Positions 1-6,192 of a stretch of 6,497 bases of DNA are shown piece after piece. Location of the stretch: the NCBI GenBank assembly GCA_016937825.1, contig JAFGVT010000003.1, positions 1 through 6,497 of the forward strand, in the 5' to 3' direction. The position numbers and the translations under genes were made by a program. The DNA is from Fidelibacterota bacterium. Its GTDB lineage: Bacteria > Fidelibacterota > Fidelibacteria > Fidelibacterales > Fidelibacteraceae. The notes beneath the pieces were generated by a model. That model saw only the letters and a list, made by a program, of their open reading frames with translations, was not told where the DNA came from and ran no database searches. Each line of letters starts with the position of its first letter. Positions within the stretch are counted from its first letter, which is position 1.

Positions 1-274
1 AAAAAGAGTCCCGAATGCCGTCGAATCGCTTGTCCTGTTCCATTTTTCCGATCCGCACCCGCAGGAATATCCCAAGGCGCAAGGCCCAGACGGTCAGCAT
101 CGCGGCGATCAGCGTGCTCTGCGCGGATACGGGATTCACGATCCATGCGGTCCATGTCAGGACAATGAACGTCAGCGCGTAACTGATATCGGTAAATTTG
201 TCAGTCTTTATGATAAAAGCGGGCAGGAACATCAGGATGTTTATCCCAAGAGCAATGAACAAATAGATCATCAT
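1..274 (-). CDS. DUF1295-family integral membrane protein, N-terminal part (cut by window edge)
   Basis: An open frame runs from ATG (274-272) to the left edge, giving 91 residues. It starts with two adjacent Met codons; the first is chosen because GGGGAGA lies a few bases upstream. The N-terminal half is hydrophobic (segments about 2-22 and 31-47, then 55-72). It then gives the motif WALRLGIFLRVRIG followed by DKRFDGIRDSF (81-91), which together with KTDKFTDISYALTF (23-36) I recognise as typical of DUF1295 proteins. That family is related to the steroid 5-alpha-reductase/isoprenylcysteine methyltransferase membrane fold, but its bacterial members mostly have no known substrate. Full members are usually over 200 residues, so more than half, including the C-terminal catalytic-like part, is outside the window. 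The gene lies 79 bases after the DUF998 gene on the same strand and may be the last gene of an alaS operon, or may have its own promoter. The family call is from memory of the motif; the biochemical role is unknown. Confidence 0.8.
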   Translation of the reverse strand, partial: MMIYLFIALGINILMFLPAFIIKTDKFTDISYALTFIVLTWTAWIVNPVSAQSTLIAAMLTVWALRLGIFLRVRIGKMEQDKRFDGIRDSF

Positions 275-290
275 TCTGTTTCTCCCCGGG

Positions 291-315
291 TTGCCGCTTG
301 CCCCCGCCGCGGCAA
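291..315. other. Inverted repeat / hairpin upstream of the DUF1295 gene
   Basis: A perfect 7-base inverted repeat, TTGCCGC at 291-297 and GCGGCAA at 309-315, is separated by an 11-base C-rich loop. In the minus-strand transcript it would form a GC-rich hairpin ending about 10 bases before the Shine-Dalgarno sequence of the DUF1295 gene. Read on the plus strand it is followed by TCTTTTT, the shape of a weak intrinsic terminator, but no plus-strand gene leads into it. Possible roles are a 5' UTR structure affecting translation or RNA stability, or a block to antisense transcription. With a stem of only 7 pairs it may also be chance. Confidence 0.35.
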
Positions 316-321
316 TCTTTT

Positions 322-331
322 TGAATTTATA
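322..331 (-). promoter_or_regulatory. Weak candidate -10 element ahead of the DUF1295 gene
   Basis: The minus strand reads TATAAATTCA in an AT-rich stretch (316-352) inside an otherwise GC-rich window, about 48 bases before the DUF1295 start. The first nine bases are identical to the candidate -10 region of alaS (3694-3702). No good -35 or -33 partner is visible at the right distance, so this is only a possibility. Read-through from the DUF998 gene would also explain expression, since no minus-strand terminator is seen between the two genes. Confidence 0.2.
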
Positions 332-353
332 TCCGTAAAATAATCTTTTCTTT

Positions 354-995
354 TTAAGGTTGCGCGGGTTGCGAGCAACGCCGGTATAGCCAGATCGACA
401 GCGTGGCTGTCCATGCCTGGAGTGTCCCGATGTTCAGTCTTTCGAAAAGTCCGAACATTCCGCTGCCGGTTGCGAACATCATGGCGGTGATCCCGCCCAG
501 GACAAGGATGGCAACTCCGCAGATCAGTGAATAAACGCCCATGCGGCGTTCCCCGGCAAGCTTCAGCAAGCCAAGACCGGTCAGGATCGGCGCTGCAATG
601 GTCAGGGGAACGATCAGCGCCGTGACAAGCAGGTGCATCATGCCGGCGATCGTCATTTCCGCACCCGGAAGGTCTTCCGGAAAAAGTCCGTAGGACAGGG
701 ACACCAAATGCATGCACAGAAGCACGATGGCGCCGGCAAGAACGAGGCTGTTTGTGGTGTTTTTCACCTGTTTGATCAGCATAAAACAAAAAACAACGGC
801 AAAAAGTCCATAAATATTCGTGAATATCGTCAGAAGTCCGCGATCCGGCGCGCCGGTGGCGGTCAGGTCGCTGATGGGTTGCATCAGATGGCTGTAGCCC
901 TCCCACAGCGCACCGCCGAGGATCACGTGGGTCAGATAGAATAGCACGGCGGCTACGCCGCTGAGCGACAGAATGCGCTGAATGGTGGTCGGCAT
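354..995 (-). CDS. DUF998-family six-helix membrane protein
   Basis: Encodes 213 residues and is complete. The ATG at 995-993 is preceded by the purine-rich stretch GGAAGGGAAGGAAA, a strong ribosome binding site. About six hydrophobic segments are visible (roughly 9-28, 55-75, 83-103, 117-145, 153-173, 187-204). Motifs that fit DUF998 are the loop YSHLMQPISDLTATGAPDRG (34-53), FPEDLPG (105-111), a His at the start of helix 4 (121) and FERLNIGTLQAW (184-195). No catalytic function is established for the family, so none is given. The gene starts 37 bases after the alaS stop with no hairpin between, so it is probably co-transcribed with alaS. It is followed by another membrane protein of unknown function (DUF1295). 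The C-terminus is short and polar (YRRCSQPAQP). The family call is fairly firm; the function is unknown. Confidence 0.85.
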   Translation of the reverse strand: MPTTIQRILSLSGVAAVLFYLTHVILGGALWEGYSHLMQPISDLTATGAPDRGLLTIFTNIYGLFAVVFCFMLIKQVKNTTNSLVLAGAIVLLCMHLVSLSYGLFPEDLPGAEMTIAGMMHLLVTALIVPLTIAAPILTGLGLLKLAGERRMGVYSLICGVAILVLGGITAMMFATGSGMFGLFERLNIGTLQAWTATLSIWLYRRCSQPAQP

Positions 996-997
996 TT

Positions 998-1009
998 TCC
1001 TTCCCTTCC
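998..1009 (-). promoter_or_regulatory. Ribosome binding site of the DUF998 gene
   Basis: On the minus strand GGAAGGGAAGGA precedes the ATG at 995. It contains two overlapping Shine-Dalgarno-like cores: AAGGG ends 7 bases before the ATG, at a good distance, while AAGGA ends only 2 bases before it. This supports the chosen start, and no other in-frame start nearby has a comparable site. Confidence 0.65.
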
Positions 1010-1034
1010 GTTCCGTTTTCGCTTGAACCGAGTT

Positions 1035-3656
1035 TTATGGCAAATAGGTCTCAATATGGTTAAGCACGTCTTCCAGCAACACGGGGTCTTTCCCGCCGGC
1101 CGTTGCCATGTGCGGCTTCCCGCCGCCGCCGCCGCCGATGGCTTTTCCCAGGGACTTCACGATATTGCCGGCCTTAACGCCTTCTTTAACAAGATCATCG
1201 CTGACAACGCAGAGCACCTGGGGCATTCCCCCGATCACGCTTCCGAAAATTGCAACCCCGGTCTTCATTTTTTCGCGGACCCGGTCGCCGAGGTTTTTAA
1301 GCTGATCGATATTTTCGACCTCGACCCTGTTTACATAAAGAGGTGCGTTCCGGTAGCTGCCCGAACCCTCAAAAAAACCGCTGATATCGCTTGAAAGTAA
1401 CTTGGCTTTGAGCTCGGCGTTTTCCTTTTCCAGAACTTTCATGTCCGCCCCAAGTGCAGAAACGCGTTCTTTGAGTCTGGCTTCCGGTGTCCTGAGCATA
1501 TCGCGAATGTCGGCTAACAGCGTTTGCTGGGCCTGCATCATATCCAGTCCCGCCGTTCCGGTTACCGCCTCGATCCGGCGGATCCCCGATGCAACGCTGC
1601 TTTCGCCGACGATGAAGAAGGGGCCGATATCGCCGGTGCGCCCGACGTGCGTGCCGCCGCAAAGCTCCATCGACACGTCGCCCATTTTCACAACGCGGAC
1701 GATATCGCCGTATTTTTCGCCAAAGAGTGCTTGGGCGCCGCCGCTGACGGCTTCGATATAATGCTTCTCTTCCGTTTCAACCGGCAGGTTCTTCAGGATT
1801 TCCAGGTTTACGAGCTGCTGTATCTCGCGCTGCTGCTGCGGGGAAACCTTTTCATAATGGGTGAAATCAAAGCGCAGGCGATCGGGTCCCACATAGCTGC
1901 CGGACTGGTGCACATGGTCTCCGAGCATTTTTCGTAACGCCGCGTGTAGAAGGTGGGTCGCCGAATGATTGCGGGCCGTATCGCGGCGGGTGCTTTCATT
2001 GACCTCAAGGATCAGCGGCCCGGAATCCGCAGGGTGGGTGTCAAAGATCCTGCCCTCAATAATGTGAACGATATCGTTCCCGATCTTCTGGGCATCAAGG
2101 ACCCGGCCGTAATCCATTTTCCCCGTTCCCGGATCGGTAAAAACAATGTGCCCCTTGTCTCCGGTCTGTCCTCCGGATTCGGCATAAAAGGGCGTCTTGT
2201 CAACGACAAGATAGGTGTAGTTCTCATCGGCCGCATATTTGACCGGTTGCGCGGAAATGCTGTAGGTATCGTAACCGGCGAACACGGACGGAACGCCGGG
2301 GCGCAGGATGATCCATTGCAGTTCCTCTGCGGATCTCATTTTGAATTTCCCGGCTGCGCGGGCGCGCTGACGCTGCTGTTCCATCAGGTCGTCGATCTCT
2401 TTTTCCCTGATGGCAAGTCCTTTTTCCTCCGCCAGCAGGCGCGTCAGGTCAACCGGGAACCCGAAGGTGTCATAAAGACGGAATACGTCTTCGCTGTTCA
2501 GAACGCTTTCTCCCGTCTTCTTCGCTTTTTTCGCAAGCTGTTCAAAAAGCTCCAGACCCTTATCCAGCGTGTTGCCGAAGGACTCTTCCTCGGCGCGGAG
2601 GATCCTCTGAACATGCTCGCGCTGTACGACGATCTCAGGGTAAACGTCTCCCAGAATATGCGCGACGGTCGGGACCAGCCGGTAGAGAAAGGGTTCTTTC
2701 AGGTTCAGCTTCCTTCCGAAGCGAGCCGCCCGCCGCAGGATGCGGCGCAGGACGTATGATCGTCCTTCGTTGCCCGGGATCGCGCCGTCGGAAATGGCGA
2801 TCGTCAGCATGCGGATGTGGTCCGCGATCACGCGGTGCGCCATGCCTTCTTCGCCTTTGTCATAGGCAATGTCGGACAATGCCTCGATCTGGTCGATAAG
2901 CGGGCGGAAAAGATCGGTGTCGTAATTGCTGTCCATTCCGTTCAGCGCGGCGACAATACGCTCGAATCCGGCACCGGTATCAATATGCTTGTTCTTCAGG
3001 GGGTGAAGTTCCCCTTTTTCGTCCCGGTTGTACTGAATAAAAACAAGGTTCCACAATTCCTGGTAATCCGGATCGTCGGCGTTGACCTTCGCGGCGTCTC
3101 TGTCCTCCAGCTTATCCCCCCGGTAATAGTGGATCTCGGAGCACGGCCCGCAGGGTCCGATGTCGCCCATGGACCAAAAGTTGTCCTTTTCCCCGAAGAT
3201 CAGGATTTGTTCCGGCTCGATGTCCGGAATGCTTTTCCATATTTTCAGGGCTTCGCTGTCATCGGTATACACCGTGGCATACAGACGGCGGGGATCGATC
3301 TTCCAGACCTCGGTGAAAAGTTTCCAGGCCCAAAGAATGGCTTCTTTTTTGTAATAATCCCCGAAGCTCCAGCTCCCGAGCATTTCAAAAAAGGTGTGGT
3401 GATAGTGGTCCCGTCCCACCGCCTCGAGATCGTTATGCTTTCCGCTGACCCGGATGCATTTCTGGGAATTCACCACACGCCGGAACGGGGGTTCCAGCTC
3501 GCCAAGAAAATAGGGTTTGAAGGGGTTCATCCCCGCGTTGGTGAACAGCAGGGTGGGGTCGTTCAGGGGGATAACGGACGCGCTCGGCACGACCGTATGC
3601 CCCAGGGTCTTTTCAAAATATTCGATGAATTGTTTTCGTATTGTTGATGAGTCCAT
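1035..3656 (-). CDS. alaS: Alanyl-tRNA synthetase
   Basis: Encodes 873 residues, full length for bacterial AlaRS (E. coli about 875). It charges tRNA-Ala with alanine in the cytoplasm and clears mischarged Ser- and Gly-tRNA. Domains in order: class II catalytic core (about 1-250) with LNDPTLLFTNAGMNPFKPYF (31-50), Arg69, HHTFFEMLGSWSFGDYY (86-102) and motif 3 DTGAGFERI (226-234); tRNA-recognition domain (about 250-455); editing domain (about 460-700) with the zinc ligands His564, His568, Cys666 and His670 in HSATHLLH and CGGTH; a charged helical linker (about 715-755); and C-Ala/DHHA1 (about 760-873) ending in a glycine-rich motif with six glycines in a row (841-846), GKPHMATAGGKDP. No key residue is missing. 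The start is set by AAGGAA four bases upstream and by the N-terminal alignment. It probably begins its own transcription unit and may carry the two membrane-protein genes downstream. Confidence 0.99.
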   Translation of the reverse strand: MDSSTIRKQFIEYFEKTLGHTVVPSASVIPLNDPTLLFTNAGMNPFKPYFLGELEPPFRRVVNSQKCIRVSGKHNDLEAVGRDHYHHTFFEMLGSWSFGDYYKKEAILWAWKLFTEVWKIDPRRLYATVYTDDSEALKIWKSIPDIEPEQILIFGEKDNFWSMGDIGPCGPCSEIHYYRGDKLEDRDAAKVNADDPDYQELWNLVFIQYNRDEKGELHPLKNKHIDTGAGFERIVAALNGMDSNYDTDLFRPLIDQIEALSDIAYDKGEEGMAHRVIADHIRMLTIAISDGAIPGNEGRSYVLRRILRRAARFGRKLNLKEPFLYRLVPTVAHILGDVYPEIVVQREHVQRILRAEEESFGNTLDKGLELFEQLAKKAKKTGESVLNSEDVFRLYDTFGFPVDLTRLLAEEKGLAIREKEIDDLMEQQRQRARAAGKFKMRSAEELQWIILRPGVPSVFAGYDTYSISAQPVKYAADENYTYLVVDKTPFYAESGGQTGDKGHIVFTDPGTGKMDYGRVLDAQKIGNDIVHIIEGRIFDTHPADSGPLILEVNESTRRDTARNHSATHLLHAALRKMLGDHVHQSGSYVGPDRLRFDFTHYEKVSPQQQREIQQLVNLEILKNLPVETEEKHYIEAVSGGAQALFGEKYGDIVRVVKMGDVSMELCGGTHVGRTGDIGPFFIVGESSVASGIRRIEAVTGTAGLDMMQAQQTLLADIRDMLRTPEARLKERVSALGADMKVLEKENAELKAKLLSSDISGFFEGSGSYRNAPLYVNRVEVENIDQLKNLGDRVREKMKTGVAIFGSVIGGMPQVLCVVSDDLVKEGVKAGNIVKSLGKAIGGGGGGKPHMATAGGKDPVLLEDVLNHIETYLP

Positions 3657-3660
3657 GTTT

Positions 3661-3666
3661 TTCCTT
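3661..3666 (-). promoter_or_regulatory. Ribosome binding site of alaS
   Basis: AAGGAA on the minus strand lies four bases before the ATG at 3656-3654. It fixes the start MDSSTIRKQF, which matches the usual AlaRS N-terminus in length. Confidence 0.6.
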
Positions 3667-3692
3667 TTTGGCGATCATGTGAACATAACAAG

Positions 3693-3723
3693 CGAATTTA
3701 TAGAATCGTGCCGCAATTGCAAA
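3693..3723 (-). promoter_or_regulatory. Candidate alaS promoter, possibly Bacteroidota-type
   Basis: On the minus strand TTTG (3723-3720) is followed after 19 bases by TAAATTCG (3700-3693). This fits the Bacteroidota pattern TTTG-N19-21-TAnnTTTG with one mismatch. The same place also holds TATAAA (3702-3697), one base off the sigma-70 -10 consensus, but without a good -35 box at 17 bases. Transcription would start near 3685-3690 and give a leader of about 30 bases, too short for a T-box or other riboswitch. The sequence fits; use in vivo is inferred. Confidence 0.35.
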
Positions 3724-3825
3724 GAGCTTTTGAGGGGAAGTCCGCAAGAAGCAAGGGGGTTATTTTTACTCTGAAGAGAGCAAGACCCGCGATTTGACAG
3801 TGTGTGAATTCGGAAAAACGGGGTA

Positions 3826-6177
3826 TTATTTCACCGCGAACTTCACGGTTTTTCGCAACCCGTCGATATTGGTAATGAAGGCAAGATAAACGCCGCGCGG
3901 CAGATAGTCCCCGTTATCCAGCTTACCGTCCCACACCAGTTGTTTGCCCTTGTTCTCGGCGGCGTTGGCGGAAAACTGTTTCACGACCCGTCCGTCAAGC
4001 ATGGCAATCCGGACATGAGATTGATCTGCAATGCCGTCAATGGCGAGGTAGGGATCGTCGCCCGGACTGAAGGGTTGCGGGAAAATGATCACGTTATCCA
4101 TGGTCTCGCGTTCTTCTGTCCAGGCGATCTCATATCGGTTCAGCCCGGACGCAGTCAAAAGGAAGGCATAGCCGTTTTTTGTGTCGAACACCAGATCGTA
4201 GACCACATTGTCCAGCAGAGCGGAATTGGCGGTTGTAAGCCCGCTCCCGTCATTGTACCAGCGATTGGTGCTGAGATAGATCTGTACGCCCTGGCTTTGG
4301 GTCAGGATCCATTTGTTCCCTTTCGGATCGATTCGGATCTTGACGGGCACCATCCCGCTCAGTCCGTCCAGCTTGGGGTTCATGCTGAAAGTGGTCGCAT
4401 TATCAAAAGAGGAGGGAGTGCGGATCATTTGAACGCCCGCCGCGGTCGCGGCCCAGATATTCCCGGTAAGGGGGTCCACATCAAGAGAATAAACGTCGTT
4501 GCCGGCCAGGCCGTCCGATGTTGTGATCAGCGCCCAGACGCCGCTGTTCTGATCAAAGACAGTGATCCCGCCGGTCGTTCGGGGAACGTCCGCCTGCCGT
4601 GCTTCGTTCGCGATCCACAATCTTCCGTAGCGGTCGAAGACCATTTCCCGCGCCAGGATCTGAAGTGCGCCGCCGGATTCCGCGACGGAATATTTTTGGA
4701 TCGTTCCGTCGGGACGGATCTTGATGAGGGGCTGTGCGTCAATGGTATGTACGTTCAGCGCCCAGACATTGCCATAAGCGTCTTCCTCAAGTCCGCGCAT
4801 TTTGAGGTACCATTCGCTTCCGCCCAACTCCTGGGTCCCCTTGATCACACCGCCGCTCGTATCGTAAACCTGGTAGGAATGATAATCGTTCAGATCGATA
4901 CGCATCAGGGCGCCGGGGCCTTCCGCTTCCGGGGATTGTCCCGAAACCGGCCGTGCGCTGATGTCCGTAATACTGCAGAACACTTCACCTGCCGCAGATA
5001 TCATGGCATCATACGTGGCGGTCTGTCCGCCGATCTGATAGGCAATATTGAGCGTGTCCGCGGAAAAGCGGTCCGCAAACTTCTGATCGTGGATGGCGGT
5101 TTTAAACGGTGAAAATGCCAGGTTGTGCCAGCTTCCCTCCCCAAGCAGGGCAAGTCCGTTCAGGCCGCAGACAAGCAAGGTCTGGTCGTCCGTGATGGCA
5201 AGAGATTTTGCGTTAAGCTGCATCATGGTGTTGGGCATAAAGGCCGTTTTGGCGCCGGTGGCGATCTCAATCCGGAGTATTCCCTTGTTTTCGGGAGCCA
5301 CCCAGAGCGTATCGTTTCTCAGACAGAAGCCGCCGATCGTCTCCGGCGAGCGATAAAGGGCCGTTCCGGTCGGAACCTGATAGATCGCGTTCTCGCTTGC
5401 ATAGTACAGCGATCCGTTGGCCCGCACAAATCCGAGCGGCGTTTCGGTATTCTGCAGGACCCTGGTTTCGTTTCCCGAATAGTAGCAGTACAGATCGTTA
5501 TTGTCATTCACAAAGAACAAACTGTCCCCGAGCACGCCAAGGGAAAGGACCGTGCTGCTGCTGTCGAGATGTATGCGGGTCCACGCATTTTCGGGTTTGA
5601 GGTTCGCATGGTATAGCCAGGCTTTGTAAAGGCCGAGCTCGCTGGCAAAAAAGATGCTGTCGCCCACAACGGCGATATCATAAATATTGTCAGGCGCTCC
5701 GGGGAATTGGTTGTAATTGTCCTGGAAGATGTAGCGGTTGTTGGTTTTTACAAAATGGGCGATCTCGGGAGCAAATTCATTTTTATAGGCGGCGAGAACG
5801 TGCTCGTTATTACCGGAAAAGGCGTTCACCGAGTTGAATCCGTAATCAAATACGGCCGTTTGTCCGTTTTCGGCAAGCATGCTGATACCGGCGCCGCTCC
5901 CGGAATAGGAATACCATTCGGAACCGTCGCTGTTCACATAATAACGCTGGATATCGATATGCTCGAGATGGTCAAGATTGGTCAGCGCGCCGAAACTCCC
6001 GGTGAAGAGATCAAGGGTCACCAGGCCGCCCCGGCTTGCTGCGCGCAGGGAGTTGCCGGAGAGGTGCAGATCTTTCATGTCGAGTTGGGATCCGTAGGAA
6101 ACCCAGTCCCCCACAATCCCGAACAGGGCCGTTGCGCCGGACACCAGAAGAAAGAGAAAAGCAAGCCGGCGTTTCAT
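3826..6177 (-). CDS. Secreted two-propeller protein with FlgD-like/type IX-type C-terminal domain (PorZ-like architecture)
   Basis: Encodes 783 residues, complete. MKRR then a hydrophobic run (5-20) is a signal peptide; there is no lipobox Cys, so it is likely cleaved by signal peptidase I. Mature N-terminus IVGDWVSYGSQLDMKDLHLSG leads into a first WD/Kelch-like propeller region (about 22-350) with recurring short strands such as GDSIFFAS (172-179), GDSLFFVN (217-224) and NGSLYYAS (254-261). A second region (about 360-685) has repeats of the two-component-regulator propeller type, spaced about 50 residues: YGNVWAL (468-474), YGRLWIAN (517-524), GNIWAAT (572-578), KGNKWILT (619-626). The tail (about 694-783) has IIFPQPFSPGDDP, VRIAMLDGRVVKQF, LVWDGKLDNG and LPRGVYLAFI, the FlgD-like/Por secretion tail pattern. 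Two propellers plus a C-terminal beta-sandwich and a length near 780 match PorZ, the surface component of the type IX secretion system in Porphyromonas gingivalis. That equivalence is inferred from architecture; a generic cell-surface propeller protein is the alternative. The start overlaps the upstream stop. Confidence 0.8.
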   Translation of the reverse strand: MKRRLAFLFLLVSGATALFGIVGDWVSYGSQLDMKDLHLSGNSLRAASRGGLVTLDLFTGSFGALTNLDHLEHIDIQRYYVNSDGSEWYSYSGSGAGISMLAENGQTAVFDYGFNSVNAFSGNNEHVLAAYKNEFAPEIAHFVKTNNRYIFQDNYNQFPGAPDNIYDIAVVGDSIFFASELGLYKAWLYHANLKPENAWTRIHLDSSSTVLSLGVLGDSLFFVNDNNDLYCYYSGNETRVLQNTETPLGFVRANGSLYYASENAIYQVPTGTALYRSPETIGGFCLRNDTLWVAPENKGILRIEIATGAKTAFMPNTMMQLNAKSLAITDDQTLLVCGLNGLALLGEGSWHNLAFSPFKTAIHDQKFADRFSADTLNIAYQIGGQTATYDAMISAAGEVFCSITDISARPVSGQSPEAEGPGALMRIDLNDYHSYQVYDTSGGVIKGTQELGGSEWYLKMRGLEEDAYGNVWALNVHTIDAQPLIKIRPDGTIQKYSVAESGGALQILAREMVFDRYGRLWIANEARQADVPRTTGGITVFDQNSGVWALITTSDGLAGNDVYSLDVDPLTGNIWAATAAGVQMIRTPSSFDNATTFSMNPKLDGLSGMVPVKIRIDPKGNKWILTQSQGVQIYLSTNRWYNDGSGLTTANSALLDNVVYDLVFDTKNGYAFLLTASGLNRYEIAWTEERETMDNVIIFPQPFSPGDDPYLAIDGIADQSHVRIAMLDGRVVKQFSANAAENKGKQLVWDGKLDNGDYLPRGVYLAFITNIDGLRKTVKFAVK

Positions 6178-6192
6178 TTTTTTTCGACCTTT
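6174..6192 (-). promoter_or_regulatory. Stop/start overlap and ribosome binding site at the SPOR-propeller junction
   Basis: On the minus strand AAAGG (6192-6188) sits 10 bases before the ATG at 6177, a rather long spacing, and the ATG shares ATGA with the upstream TGA. This is the usual layout for reinitiation by ribosomes that have just ended the SPOR gene. Eight A residues (6184-6177) run directly into TGA. Confidence 0.6.

Larger units (their letters stand above)
3657..3825. other. Intergenic region between the propeller gene and alaS
   Basis: This 169-base stretch is the longest non-coding part of the window. On the minus strand it carries the 3' end of the propeller transcript and the leader of alaS. 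I find no convincing intrinsic terminator: the only hairpin near the propeller stop is a 4-pair stem with a 2-base loop (3769-3778), and no U-run follows it on the minus strand. There is no sign of a tRNA, T-box or small conserved ORF. The candidate alaS promoter and ribosome binding site lie at its alaS-proximal end. Confidence 0.6.

Noticed and set aside
271..906. Minus-strand open frame of 211 codons overlapping the DUF998 gene in another frame
   Set aside because: The translation is rich in Arg, His and Pro and has no membrane segments. The overlapping frame 354-995 gives a clear DUF998 membrane protein with a good ribosome binding site.
1953..3647. Plus-strand open frames of 268 and 276 codons opposite alaS
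   Set aside because: They lie entirely antisense to a full-length, motif-perfect alaS, and their translations show no family signature.
3657..3692. T-box or other leader riboswitch controlling alaS
   Set aside because: The leader from the candidate promoter is about 30 bases, and the whole gap is 169 bases with no T-box motif or terminator/antiterminator pair.
3769..3778. Small inverted repeat CTCT-GA-AGAG as a terminator for the propeller gene
   Set aside because: The stem has only four pairs, the loop has two bases, and no U-run follows it on the minus strand.
3940..5112. Long plus-strand open frame of 390 codons opposite the propeller gene
   Set aside because: It is antisense to a well-supported protein with a signal peptide, propeller repeats and a C-terminal domain. 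Its translation shows no recognisable domain and it arises from the GC-rich codon pattern of the real gene.
6174..6184. Frameshift error splitting a single SPOR-propeller gene at the A8 run
   Set aside because: The SPOR domain ends at its natural C-terminal border, and the downstream frame begins with ATG followed directly by a textbook signal peptide, so two separate genes are the better reading.
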